The notes beneath the pieces are model-generated. The model saw only the letters and a list, made by a program, of their open reading frames with translations. It searched no databases and was not told the DNA's origin. The translations under genes were made by a program, and so were the position numbers. Of a DNA stretch of 64,000 bases, positions 17,961 through 28,828 are shown piece by piece. Source of the stretch: Actinomyces israelii DSM 43320 (GTDB lineage: Bacteria; Actinomycetota; Actinomycetes; Actinomycetales; Actinomycetaceae); NCBI RefSeq assembly GCF_000711965.1, contig NZ_JONS01000005.1, positions 62,001 through 126,000 of the forward strand, written 5' to 3'. Numbering within the stretch: the first letter of the stretch is position 1; each line of letters starts with the position of its first letter.

Positions 17961-20024
17961 TCAGGGAATCTCCCAGGCGATCCTGTCTCCAGCGGAGTTG
18001 GTGAACTCGAGGAAAGCGTCATCCGATAGCTCTCCCGTTACAAATGCAACTTTTCTCTTTACGCATTGACCCTCCTTAAGGACATTCACCCACTCCTCGT
18101 CATCATCAGCATCGCTGACCAACTGACTCGGCGTGACGCTATGATCACTGCCGTCCCAATGAAGTAAGACTCTATCTACATACATTTCACGCTGAGAGGA
18201 AGCAGAGGCATTGGACGCCCTCGTATCCCTTCCTCCACACATTTCCAACACATACGCATGCCTTCTTGGATTCACATCGGAATCGCGGAGGCCATAGGTC
18301 TCCGCGCGCGCAACCGTCCCGTTGCTGAGCGTCACCGACTGCCCCAACGGAACAGTGGTATCCACGACATCCGCCATGCGCAGCCAGTAGGAGAATACGT
18401 AGCCGCCGACCAGCAGCAGGGGGGCCACGCAGACCACGCGTCGCACGGCGCGCCGCCTGCGCCCCTGCTCAAGCCTCCGCTTCCTCGCCTCCATATAATG
18501 CCGGTATCCGGTATCGAAATCGCACGACAGTACGGGTACACCGGCGAGCGCCGCGTCAAGACGGCGCTGCAGGCTCCGACCACGCTTGAAGAACCTGGGA
18601 TTGACGGTCGCCTGACGCCCCGAACGATCGACCACCCGGTATCCACCACAGGAATCGCGCAGCACGCATTCAAGATGATCCAGATCCACAACCCGTGGCG
18701 CATAATAGCTCGCGACGTCCCGCGCCACCCATGTCGCCAAGCGCCCTCCCCTGATCGCCACTCGGTGCGGAAGACAATCCCATTGAAGATGGTTGCTGCT
18801 CGGCGCCTCCATACTGCGCCACCCCGGGGCCACCAGTCCCGGTCGACGGGGAGCCTTAAGATCCTCCACCAGACACGGGTAGCCCTCCTCGGGTGTCCTC
18901 CGCGGATCATCGATGAGGTGGATCGTGTCCAGGAGCTGCAGGTAGGCGTACCGGACCTCATCCACGCCGACGTCCATCCGATCCTCGACGCCGTGCAAGC
19001 GAATCATCGCACGATGCTTCTCGGACATCGACGGTCTGGCCCTCTCGATGGCGCGCCGAACCTGATCATCGCTGACCACTCGGGGCAGCTGGGAGATGCG
19101 GTGATGAATCTCAGGCAGCCACTCGCCCTCGATGCGCGTCGGGGAGCTGACGCGGAACAGGATCACGCGGCCCAACAGAAGCTGCACGAACTGCAGCCCC
19201 TCGTCGCCCACCAGCCCCCGGGGAAGAGCGGAGAGAGTCCTGTCCAGCAGTCCTGCCAGAAGATAGAGGGCGCTGTCACCCGCAACGGAGTTCGCAGTAA
19301 CCGCAGTCATGAGCTCATGCGCGCGCTCAGCGCTGAGTACGGTGCCGCACCGCTGATTCGGGTCATCAGCAATGCTTCGGATGATCTCGACCGACGTCTC
19401 AGGCCCGCCCGGGGATGTCCCGACCGCCGCAACGCCAGCAGGCGGGCTGCTGAAGGCGCAGCCGACGAGCAGCACATCGTCAGCGATCAGCACGTGCGCG
19501 CAGGAGCCCGTTGTCGGATCGAGCCGGGCGAGAAGACTGCGTGCCTTGACCTGCACCTCATCCTGCTTGACACCCGGCTGATGCAGCGTCCAGCTGTTGG
19601 CGCCGAAGCGCAGCACCAGGTCCTCAGTCTGATAGTGGTGGGCGACGTCCTCGTCGCCCACCTCATCGGGCAGCTCGGGCCTGGAGAAGAACTCCTCCAG
19701 CCGTTTCATAGCACCCGCCACAACGTCAAGATCGCCACCGATCACGATGTCGAGGTTCGATGGAGCAGCGCTCACCTGCACATCGGGGAATCCCACATGA
19801 CCGGGACCGGTCTCCACCGGCCGCACCAGCTCCGCCCGCATCGCCGCGGCAAGGTACCGGAGCACACCCATGTCCTCAACGGCCTCATCGAGCTCGCCGT
19901 AGGCAATACTGATACCAGCCGTGTGGGATCCCCGGGGCTCGATGAGGAGCCAGTCATGGCCCCGGTACGTGCGCCACTCGACACTGGGCGGTCGAGCCTC
20001 CCGGGGCTCGTCCTCAGTGTTCAT
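17961..20024 (-). CDS. Membrane protein with an M16 (insulinase)-like domain lacking the zinc motif
   Basis: 687 aa. Residues about 25-210 resemble an M16 peptidase N-lobe: GISIAYGELDEAVEDMGVLRYLAAAM occupies the place of the M16 G-x-R-x-E...HFLEHM segment, and VSAAPSNLDIVIGGDLDVVAGAMKRLEEFFSRPEL the following strand-helix. The HxxEH zinc site is absent, so a catalytic role is unlikely. A long charged middle region follows, then one transmembrane helix (about 536-556) and a C-terminal extracytoplasmic domain (VPLGQSVTLSNGTVARAETYG, two Cys) reminiscent of DUF4352. It stands alone, and its AT content looks locally higher than that of its neighbours. Domain names are tentative. Confidence 0.6.
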   Translation of the reverse strand: MNTEDEPREARPPSVEWRTYRGHDWLLIEPRGSHTAGISIAYGELDEAVEDMGVLRYLAAAMRAELVRPVETGPGHVGFPDVQVSAAPSNLDIVIGGDLDVVAGAMKRLEEFFSRPELPDEVGDEDVAHHYQTEDLVLRFGANSWTLHQPGVKQDEVQVKARSLLARLDPTTGSCAHVLIADDVLLVGCAFSSPPAGVAAVGTSPGGPETSVEIIRSIADDPNQRCGTVLSAERAHELMTAVTANSVAGDSALYLLAGLLDRTLSALPRGLVGDEGLQFVQLLLGRVILFRVSSPTRIEGEWLPEIHHRISQLPRVVSDDQVRRAIERARPSMSEKHRAMIRLHGVEDRMDVGVDEVRYAYLQLLDTIHLIDDPRRTPEEGYPCLVEDLKAPRRPGLVAPGWRSMEAPSSNHLQWDCLPHRVAIRGGRLATWVARDVASYYAPRVVDLDHLECVLRDSCGGYRVVDRSGRQATVNPRFFKRGRSLQRRLDAALAGVPVLSCDFDTGYRHYMEARKRRLEQGRRRRAVRRVVCVAPLLLVGGYVFSYWLRMADVVDTTVPLGQSVTLSNGTVARAETYGLRDSDVNPRRHAYVLEMCGGRDTRASNASASSQREMYVDRVLLHWDGSDHSVTPSQLVSDADDDEEWVNVLKEGQCVKRKVAFVTGELSDDAFLEFTNSAGDRIAWEIP

Positions 20025-20175
20025 CTCCGATCAGCCTCGATCTTTCTCCCGGCCCGCACCCCGCGTGAAATCGACCCGGACGGCGTCTGCCGCGATCAGG
20101 TCGACGTCATCACCATCCGGTCGGTCCGCCTCGCTCATGATCGTCGACATCGCGGAGCCGACCGACGGCGCACAA

Positions 20176-20217
20176 CGGCGCCCGGCCGCCTCCGCGATGG
20201 GAGGCGGCCGGGCACCG
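20176..20217 (-). terminator. Stem-loop terminator after pckG
   Basis: 18-bp arms (20176-20193 and 20200-20217, one mismatch that is a G-U pair in RNA) around a 6-nt loop, about 50 bp past the pckG stop. Very GC-rich, with no long T-tract. Confidence 0.75.
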
Positions 20218-20267
20218 TCGGCCTCGGACTCAGCCGCCGGGCCGGCCCGGACTAGCAGCCGGCCGAC

Positions 20268-22121
<1,854 letters not shown>

Positions 22122-22289
22122 GTGGGTCCCTTCCTGGGTGTCTTGAAACACTGGCTGACACTCCCAATCCTCTCCCAACCGCCGACTTCGGTCACGCCCC
22201 CTTAGGTCCCAGCAGCGCCCCAATCGTCACACACGCCACACGCGTCCCGTGTTTCCGGACACATCTGCGCCCCGTGTAGCGTCGAAGGC

Positions 22290-23102
22290 GTGAAGAACCG
22301 ACGTCGTACTGCCCCGATCCTCATGGCGGCCGTGGCCGCGGCGCTCAGCCTGTCCGCCTGCACGGCCCACATGGACATGACCATCAGCCCCTCCGACACC
22401 TACGACGCCACCCTCGTCCTGCGCGACACGACCGGCAGCGTGCTGACCGCCGACACCGACTGCCAGGACTACGCCGACCCCTCCGTCGTGGGCACCTCCG
22501 ACGGCGCCGACGTCACTGCGACCCCGATCGGCTCGGCCGACGACAGCGAGGGCGTGGGCTGCGAGGTGAAGGCGACCGGCGTCAGGATTCCCGACGCCGA
22601 TGAGGCCGCCGGCTCCGGAACGGTCCCGCTCGTCATGCGCGACGGCGACCGCTATATCGTCACCGTCTCCCCGATCGCCACCGGCCTCGACGGCGCTCCC
22701 GCCACGTCCGACGCCGGCGCCGCCTCCACTGCTGAGCCGCTCGCCGCCGCCGTCGACGCCCGCCTGTCGGTCACCTTCCCGGGCGCCGTCGTCGACGCCG
22801 GCGGCGGCAGCGTGTCGGGACGCACGGTCACCTGGGAGGGCTCCGACAGCCTCACCAGCGGCGTGAGCGCCTCTGGCTATGCGACACCGGACGAGGGGCT
22901 GGGCGTGCTGGAGCGCTTCGGGGCGTGGATCGCTGCCGGCACCGCGGCCGCGGGGCTCGCCGCGGTCGCGGTGGTCGCGGTGGTCGCGGTGGTCGCGGTG
23001 CGCCGACGCCGGTCGGCGGCCGGGTGGGCAGAGCGCGGCTCGGCCGAGGATCGGCGTCCCGGGTCGAAGAAGCGGGGTCCTCGCAAGGGCTCCCAGCGCT
23101 GA
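22290..23102 (+). CDS. LppM-like lipoprotein, paralogue 1
   Basis: 270 aa from GTG 22290. The signal peptide ends in a lipobox (LSACTAHMDM), so it should be lipid-anchored. The body has the family pattern: MTISPSDTYDATLVL, then two Cys, LSVTFPGAVVDAGG and VSGRTVTWEG. A C-terminal helix (AAVAVVAVVAVVAV) is followed by an Arg/Lys-rich tail. Four tandem 9-bp units (22965-23000) encode part of that helix. TAGCGT lies 7 nt before the start, with no ribosome binding site, so the message is probably leaderless. LppM of Mycobacterium is a surface lipoprotein; function here unknown. Confidence 0.82.
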   Translation: MKNRRRTAPILMAAVAAALSLSACTAHMDMTISPSDTYDATLVLRDTTGSVLTADTDCQDYADPSVVGTSDGADVTATPIGSADDSEGVGCEVKATGVRIPDADEAAGSGTVPLVMRDGDRYIVTVSPIATGLDGAPATSDAGAASTAEPLAAAVDARLSVTFPGAVVDAGGGSVSGRTVTWEGSDSLTSGVSASGYATPDEGLGVLERFGAWIAAGTAAAGLAAVAVVAVVAVVAVRRRRSAAGWAERGSAEDRRPGSKKRGPRKGSQR

Positions 23103-23140
23103 CTCGCTAGGCCGGGTCGCCAAGCCGGGCCCTCCCCTTC

Positions 23141-23200
23141 GCCGAGATCGGTTCACTTCCGCGCCGAGATCGGTCCGGTTCCGGCTCGAGATCGGTCCTG
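23141..23200 (+). repeat. GATCGG 22-bp repeat, three units
   Basis: Three tandem units, the clearest example: GAGATCGGT starts at 22-bp spacing, separated by TTCCGCGCC and TTCCGGCTC. Located between LppM-like genes 1 and 2. Confidence 0.9.
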
Positions 23201-23294
23201 AGGCGGCCGTGGTCGGCCGCCCTGGATCGGCATCCGCTTCCGTCCTGGCCCGAACGGGCTTCCAAAAGCTCGACGCATCCGTAGACTACTGAGC

Positions 23295-24332
23295 ATGCGC
23301 GCCATGGCTTCCGCAGCCCTTCGTCGGCTCGGCCTCACCCTCATTATTCCAGCCCTACTCGCCCTGAGCGCATGCGGCATCAATTACGATGTCACCATCC
23401 ACTCCAATGACACGGTCGACCTGACAGCGGTTTTCTGGGGCCTCGACAAAGAAATAATGGAGTCCGCCTGCTCAGCAAAAGGGACGGCCAACAGCGCCCC
23501 ACCCTCCAGCAAGCTGAAGCCCACCTACACCCTCACCGAGTACAAAGGACATCCGGCCTGCCAGGTAGACGCAGAGGCGGTTCCCCTATCAGAATTCTCC
23601 AGCCCTCATGAGAACCCGTCCATCACGCACAGCGACGGAAAGTTCGAGATAACGGTGCCGTCCACCGATTTCAATAACAGGTACGAGGGCCTGGACTCCC
23701 GGTACACAGTAACTTTTCCCGGCAGGGTCATCGAGGCGTCGGGAAACGCAAAGACAAGTGGAAGCACGGTGACCTGGGACAACTACCTGAACGCGAACGA
23801 AGACTTGCACGCGGTCGGGAGAGACTCCCCCGATCCGCCCTGGGCATGGATTGGCGTCGGAGCCATCGCGGTCATGATTGTCGGAGGCGGAGCTGCGCTC
23901 ACCGTCATCATGGTCACCCGCAGGAAACACTCAGCGAATGGCGCCCCGCCCGGCCCCTACAACCAACCCGGCACACCCTATCAACTCTACCAACCGGGAA
24001 TTCCTCAGCCCGCTTACGAGCAGTCCGGGCATGCTCAGCCCGGCTACGGCCAACCAAGCTATAGGCAGTCCGGGTACAGCCAACCCGATCACGCTCAGCC
24101 TGGTTCCGAGTACGCCCAGCAGGGACCCACACAGCCAGGGTGCGGCCAGGCGGACTACGGACGCCCGGGCTACGTCCAGCCGGGGCACAGCCAGCCGGGC
24201 TACGGCCAGCCCTGGTACAGCCAGCCCGATTACAGCCGGCCCAGCCAGGAATCCCCTGGCCCCACCCAGTCCTGGCCGCCGAGCGACGACCACTCCGACC
24301 AGCAGTCGTACAATCCCTATCAACGGTACTGA
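23295..24332 (+). CDS. LppM-like lipoprotein, paralogue 2, with PGY/Q-rich tail
   Basis: 345 aa from ATG 23295. Lipobox LSACGINYDV predicts lipid attachment. The extracytoplasmic domain contains YDVTIHSNDTVDLTAVFW, a Cys pair, YTVTFPGRVIEASG and SGSTVTWDN, matching the other paralogues. A helix at about residues 185-208 (AWIGVGAIAVMIVGGGAALTVIM) ends in RRKHS, after which about 130 residues are Tyr/Pro/Gly/Gln-rich (QPGYGQPSY-type repeats). TAGACT lies 7 nt before the ATG. Having both a lipid anchor and a membrane helix is unusual. Confidence 0.85.
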   Translation: MRAMASAALRRLGLTLIIPALLALSACGINYDVTIHSNDTVDLTAVFWGLDKEIMESACSAKGTANSAPPSSKLKPTYTLTEYKGHPACQVDAEAVPLSEFSSPHENPSITHSDGKFEITVPSTDFNNRYEGLDSRYTVTFPGRVIEASGNAKTSGSTVTWDNYLNANEDLHAVGRDSPDPPWAWIGVGAIAVMIVGGGAALTVIMVTRRKHSANGAPPGPYNQPGTPYQLYQPGIPQPAYEQSGHAQPGYGQPSYRQSGYSQPDHAQPGSEYAQQGPTQPGCGQADYGRPGYVQPGHSQPGYGQPWYSQPDYSRPSQESPGPTQSWPPSDDHSDQQSYNPYQRY

Positions 24333-24753
24333 TGCCCATATCATCTGCGCACCCCCGAAACCGGGCCGCTTCTCCCCTCTCAATGGTGATTCTCAATGAC
24401 GATGCACCGCAAGCCGGTAGCACCGCGCGCCTCCAGCAGCCGCTTCCATGGACCCGGGACTCACGCACATATACGTCCTCCACGCTCTTCGTCGGATCAG
24501 CGCGACTTCGGCCGTCCCCGCGCTTGTCCGATGTCTACGACCAGTCTCTGCCCGCACCCAACCGCCAGTCAGGCCGCTGGCCCGATTCCTCCGCAGCCCC
24601 GGCCGCCGGTATCGAGCCCGGCCCCGCGCACCCCCTTGCCCGACCTCCGCGCCCGGAGGCCGGGCGTCTCTGTGGAGCATCAGGCCGGCCGCTCAAAATC
24701 CCGACCCGCGGCACGGGTGCATTAATTCTCCCTCATACCGTAGACTCACCGTC
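24333..24753. other. Intergenic region between LppM-like genes 2 and 3
   Basis: About 420 bp with no gene I can support. Short proline-rich open frames are composition artefacts. The right end carries the TAGACT hexamer of gene 3 (24741-24746). Confidence 0.5.
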
Positions 24754-25578
24754 ATGAGCAGTCTTGTCCGCACTCGCCTACATCTACATCGTTTCACAGC
24801 GGCGATGGGCGTCCTCGCCTTCATCCTCATCGGCACTGCCAGCGCCCCACCCGCCGCCGCTGCCCCCAGTCCGAGCGATGTGAAGATGACGGCCGCATAC
24901 CAGATTGAAATCCATGAGAACGAGACGGTCGACGTGACCGTCACGATGGAGGTCGAGGGAAGCTCCCCCAGCTCTTACTGCACAAAAGACCTGACGGACT
25001 CGATGAAATTCGAGGATCAGCCCGACGTCACCGTCGACGTGGAGACCAAAGACAATCAGTGCATCATGACCTTTACCGGCATAAAGATCGCCAATATGAA
25101 CGATGACGCCAGTATGAGCATCGAGCATAAGGACAATAAGTACTTTTTCTCGGCATCTGACTTTTTCGAGATAAAAGACATCGACTCGACCATGTCGGTC
25201 ACCTTCCCCGGAAAAGTGACCAAGGCTGACGACAATGCGAAGGTCAGCGGAAACACCGCCACCTGGCCTGATCTCGACTCTCTCAAATCGATCAGCGCCG
25301 AAGGCAGGGACTCTAAGTCTTCAGGGCTGCTCTGGGACTCTTCGGACTCTTCCTGGACATGGATCATAGTCGGAGCTCTTGTCGTCATCGTCATCGGAGG
25401 CGGTATCGCGGCCGTCGTCGTGCTGTCCAACCGCAAGAAGAAGCGGCTCGGTGCGCCAGTCGACATCTACAGCCAGCCCCAGGTGCCCGGCCAGCCCGGC
25501 CAGCTCCAGGTGCCCGGCCAGCCCCAGGTGCCCGGCCAGCCCGGCCAGCAGTCGTACCACCCCAATCAACAGTACTGA
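24754..25578 (+). CDS. LppM-like membrane protein, paralogue 3
   Basis: 274 aa from ATG 24754. An N-terminal signal peptide ends PPAAAA without a lipobox Cys, unlike paralogues 1 and 2. The domain has AYQIEIHENETVDVTVTME, SSYCTKDLTDSM, a second Cys (DNQCIMTF), [14 protein letters not shown] and SGNTATWPDLDSL. A helix (WIIVGALVVIVIGGGIAAVVVL) and NRKKKR stop-transfer put a Pro/Gln/Gly-rich tail (VPGQPGQ repeats) in the cytoplasm, so this is a type I membrane protein. TAGACT lies 7 nt before the start. Confidence 0.85.
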   Translation: MSSLVRTRLHLHRFTAAMGVLAFILIGTASAPPAAAAPSPSDVKMTAAYQIEIHENETVDVTVTMEVEGSSPSSYCTKDLTDSMKFEDQPDVTVDVETKDNQCIMTFTGIKIANMNDDASMSIEHKDNKYFFSASDFFEIKDIDSTMSVTFPGKVTKADDNAKVSGNTATWPDLDSLKSISAEGRDSKSSGLLWDSSDSSWTWIIVGALVVIVIGGGIAAVVVLSNRKKKRLGAPVDIYSQPQVPGQPGQLQVPGQPQVPGQPGQQSYHPNQQY

Positions 25579-25715
25579 ACCTGCATTCTCTCAGCCTCGA
25601 TAGGTCCGAGACCGGAACCGCACTTCCTCCCAGATGACAGGACAAACAGGAAAACGATCCCACCGCGTCGCCGGGATGGCGCATCTCGACCCTCCCGTCC
25701 AGTAGGCTCTCCTGC

Positions 25716-26561
25716 ATGCGCGCCCCTCTCCGCACCAGGCTGCACCGACTCAGCGCAGCGACGGCCGCCCTTGCTCTCAGCATCATTGGCGTCACCAGCA
25801 CACCTCCTGCCGCCACCGCCGCCCCCGAATCCAGGAGCGTCACGAGTTCCTTCGAGTTCGACATCCACGAGCAGGACACCTTCGACATGACGTTCACTAT
25901 GAGGAATGCCGACACTCCCCCCAGTCTCTACTGCGATAAGGACCTGATAACCGTCGACGACTCGACCGCCGACGTCACCACGAGGGTCCAGGGGGATCAG
26001 TGCGTCCTGTCCATATTCGACACAAATATCGACGGCTCGAAGAATGGCGAAGGACTGAACATCAGGCACGAGGGCAGCACATACGTATTTGAAGCCTCCG
26101 ACCTCTCCGGCATGAAGGGCATCGGCGCGACCATCAAGGTCGCCTTCCCCGGCAAAGTCATAAGCAGCGACGAGCACGCCCAAGCGGACGGGAACAAGGT
26201 CACCTGGTCCGACATCGACACTCTCAGCTCGCTCAGGGCAGAGGGTGAGGACTCAGCAGGAAATCCAGCCCCAGACAAAGACAAGAGCAACGGGGGCTCC
26301 ATCGGAGACAGAAGCTCCCAGCGCCTGTTCTGGGCATGGATCATCGCGGGCGGCGTCGCTGCTCTCGTCACCGGCGGTGTCATTGCGCTCATCGTTCTCA
26401 ACCGCAGGAGAACACACTCCGACGCCACCGCACCGGTGAGCGCCCGCGACCTGTCTCGAACACCCGCCCAGCCGGGCTACACCCAGAGCGGCTATGGCTA
26501 CACCCAGCCCGGGCCGGGTCAGCCGGGCCAGCAACCGTACAATCCCAGCACCCGACACTGA
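25716..26561 (+). CDS. LppM-like membrane protein, paralogue 4
   Basis: 281 aa from ATG 25716 with TAGGCT 7 nt upstream. Signal peptide ending PPAATAA, no lipobox. Conserved segments: FEFDIHEQDTFDMTFTM, SLYCDKDL, DQCVLSIF, IKVAFPGKVISSDE and DGNKVTWSDIDTL. One C-terminal helix (FWAWIIAGGVAALVTGGVIALIVL), basic NRRRTHS, then a short tail with PGYTQSGYGYTQPGPGQPG. Closest in plan to paralogue 3; the two probably arose from a recent duplication. Confidence 0.85.
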   Translation: MRAPLRTRLHRLSAATAALALSIIGVTSTPPAATAAPESRSVTSSFEFDIHEQDTFDMTFTMRNADTPPSLYCDKDLITVDDSTADVTTRVQGDQCVLSIFDTNIDGSKNGEGLNIRHEGSTYVFEASDLSGMKGIGATIKVAFPGKVISSDEHAQADGNKVTWSDIDTLSSLRAEGEDSAGNPAPDKDKSNGGSIGDRSSQRLFWAWIIAGGVAALVTGGVIALIVLNRRRTHSDATAPVSARDLSRTPAQPGYTQSGYGYTQPGPGQPGQQPYNPSTRH

Positions 26562-26708
26562 TTCGTGGTCTGCATCACGTTCGTTCAGCCTCGGCACCGG
26601 CAACCGGGCGAACGACGGTGGCGAAGTCGCCGCGGGAACGCCGAGTCGCGCGCCTACGGCGCCACATACCGCACACGTCCAGCCGTCACTTCCGTAGACT
26701 ATGGGACC

Positions 26709-27677
26709 ATGCACTTCCCCCACGTTCTTCGCCGGCTCGCCGCAGCCGTGGTCGTTCCAGCCCTCGCCCTCATCGGCGTCATCGGCATCTCGCCCACCGC
26801 TGCCGCCTCCTCGGACTCGCTCACTGTCTCGATCGAGATCATCAAAGAGAACAACATCAAAGTGAAGATCGCATTCTCGAGCAGCTCTATCAGTCGCTCA
26901 TCATGCGAAGATGCCAGTTCCTTAGACAGCCTCGACTCTGACGTCAAGGAAAAGCTCAAGACGGACTACGACTCCAAGAGCGACACATGCACGGTCACCG
27001 CCAATAACATATCCATGTCGCAGTACAACAGGCACTTCCCTGGAGAGATCGACCACGAGGGCAAGGAGTTCACCTACACGAGCAGCGACTCAGCCTTCTC
27101 GTATTACGATAGCGCAGAGGTATCGGTGACCTTCCCGGGCAAGGTCTCATCTGTCTCCGGCGACGGCAAGAAGTCCGGGAACACCGCCACGTGGAAGCAG
27201 GCCGACAAGGAGAAGAAAGACCTCAAAGCCACTGGGGCCGACCACAGCACGCCCTACCTCGCCATTGCCCTTGTCGTTCTGGTGCTCCTCGCAACTGCCG
27301 GCGGGATCTCCTACTACGTCCTCGTCGTGCAGAAGAAGAAGCAGGCGGTCTACCCCGGCGCCCCCATGGCGAACCCCGGCATGGCCCCGGGCTACAACCC
27401 TCAGGCCGGCCAGCCCGGCTACCCTCAGCCCGGCCAGCCGGACTACACCCAGGGCGGCTACGCCCAGCCGGGCTACACTCCTCAGCCCGGCCAGCCCGGC
27501 TATCCCCAGCCCGGCCAGCCGGACTACACCCAGGGCGGCTACGCCCAGCCCGGCCAGCCCGGCTACGCCCAGCCCGGCCAGCCCGGCTACGCTCCTCAGC
27601 CCGGCCAGCCCGGCTATCCCCAGCCCGGTCAGCCGGGCCAGGGCCAGCAGCCCTACTACCCCAACGGTCAGTACTGA
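26709..27677 (+). CDS. LppM-like membrane protein, paralogue 5, with long QPGY repeat tail
   Basis: 322 aa from ATG 26709 (TAGACT 8 nt upstream). Signal peptide ends PTAAAS. Conserved [14 protein letters not shown] and SGNTATWKQ place it in the family, although the first half is more diverged and Ser-rich. A helix ([25 protein letters not shown]) and QKKKQ precede a tail of about 105 residues made of [21 protein letters not shown] repeats, with a 66-nt unit present twice in the DNA (about 27418-27560). Such a tail is likely disordered and could change length by slippage. Confidence 0.85.
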   Translation: MHFPHVLRRLAAAVVVPALALIGVIGISPTAAASSDSLTVSIEIIKENNIKVKIAFSSSSISRSSCEDASSLDSLDSDVKEKLKTDYDSKSDTCTVTANNISMSQYNRHFPGEIDHEGKEFTYTSSDSAFSYYDSAEVSVTFPGKVSSVSGDGKKSGNTATWKQADKEKKDLKATGADHSTPYLAIALVVLVLLATAGGISYYVLVVQKKKQAVYPGAPMANPGMAPGYNPQAGQPGYPQPGQPDYTQGGYAQPGYTPQPGQPGYPQPGQPDYTQGGYAQPGQPGYAQPGQPGYAPQPGQPGYPQPGQPGQGQQPYYPNGQY

Positions 27678-27734
27678 GCCCCCGAGCCAGACGATTGGCT
27701 CTGGGCGGCGGGGTCCTCGGCGGACGCCGGGCTC

Positions 27735-27778
27735 TGCGAACCGATCTCGGTGCGGAACTCGATCGATCTCGGCGGGCG
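27735..27778 (-). repeat. GATCGG 22-bp repeat, two units
   Basis: Two units in minus orientation between LppM-like genes 5 and 6; the first unit reads GAGATCGAT, a one-base variant. Confidence 0.8.
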
Positions 27779-27904
27779 AAGGGGGCCGCGCGAGGGCGGA
27801 GGGCTGCGGGGTGGGGCGGGCTGGGCGCTCGACTCCCCGGGGCGCTGGAAGGCCGACTCCTCAGGTCCGAGCGCCGCGTACGGGGACCGGCATAAACTGC
27901 GGGC

Positions 27905-28654
27905 ATGAGATCCCATGCCAGATCGACCCGCACCGCTCTTACACTGATCGTACTATGCGCGCTCGCTCTGGTCGGCATCGCGCCCACCTCCGCAGCCGAC
28001 ATGCTCAATCCGCAGCTGAAGGCGAACTACGAGTTCACGATCCGTGGTGAGGACGAGGTGGACCTCACCCTGATTATGACCGCTTCCGGCCTGCCGGGCG
28101 AGGCATTCTCCCAGTTCTGCAGGAAGGAGAACTTCCCCACCATCGAGGGTCCGAACCCGGCCACCGTCGAGCAGATAGAGCAGGACGGAGAGCCTGCATG
28201 CAAGATATCAACCACGAACATCCCGCCCGAGGGCACCTCCAGCATCTCCTGGTCAATATCCCACGAGAACGGCAAATTCATCTTCTCGGCGACGACGAAG
28301 GCCGATCTCGATGACGCCACCATGACCGTGAACTTCCCCGGCAAGGCCGTGAAAGCCAGCGAGGGCGGTAAGACCGACGGAAACAGTGCGACCTGGACCG
28401 GACTCAGCACCGGCACATCGGTGACGGCCACGGGCAAGGACTCCCCGAGCCAACCCTGGATATGGGTCGCCGTCGGCGCCATTGCCGTTCTCGTCATCGG
28501 AGGCGGCATTGCGCTCGTCGTCGTGCTGCGCGTCCGCAGGAATAAGCGGGCCAACCTCGCACGGCTGGCCCCGCCGCCCGGCCAGCAGCCGGCCCCGCTC
28601 AACCAGCAGCTGGCCCCGCCGCCCGGCCAGCAGCCGGGATCCTTCACCGGTTAG
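27905..28654 (+). CDS. LppM-like membrane protein, paralogue 6
   Basis: 249 aa from ATG 27905 with TAAACT 6 nt upstream. Signal peptide ends TSAADM. Family segments: YEFTIRGEDEVDLTLIMTAS, FCRKENFP, a second Cys, MTVNFPGKAVKASE and DGNSATWTGL. The helix WIWVAVGAIAVLVIGGGIALVVVL is followed by RVRRNKRAN and a short PPPGQQPA-rich tail lacking Tyr. It ends the array and is convergent with purA. Confidence 0.85.
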   Translation: MRSHARSTRTALTLIVLCALALVGIAPTSAADMLNPQLKANYEFTIRGEDEVDLTLIMTASGLPGEAFSQFCRKENFPTIEGPNPATVEQIEQDGEPACKISTTNIPPEGTSSISWSISHENGKFIFSATTKADLDDATMTVNFPGKAVKASEGGKTDGNSATWTGLSTGTSVTATGKDSPSQPWIWVAVGAIAVLVIGGGIALVVVLRVRRNKRANLARLAPPPGQQPAPLNQQLAPPPGQQPGSFTG

Positions 28655-28828
28655 AGCCGAGCGCGCGGCTGCTGGACCACCAGCGGCCCCGGCCCGCCGG
28701 CCCTATGCTGCGGCGGCCCGTCACCCGGAAGGCGGCGGGTCGCCGCATCATTCCCCGTCCGGGCCCTGCTCAGCTCGCGTCGGCCCCGGCGGTTCCAGCC
28801 ACCGGCAGCCCCCGGCGTCGGGAACGGA

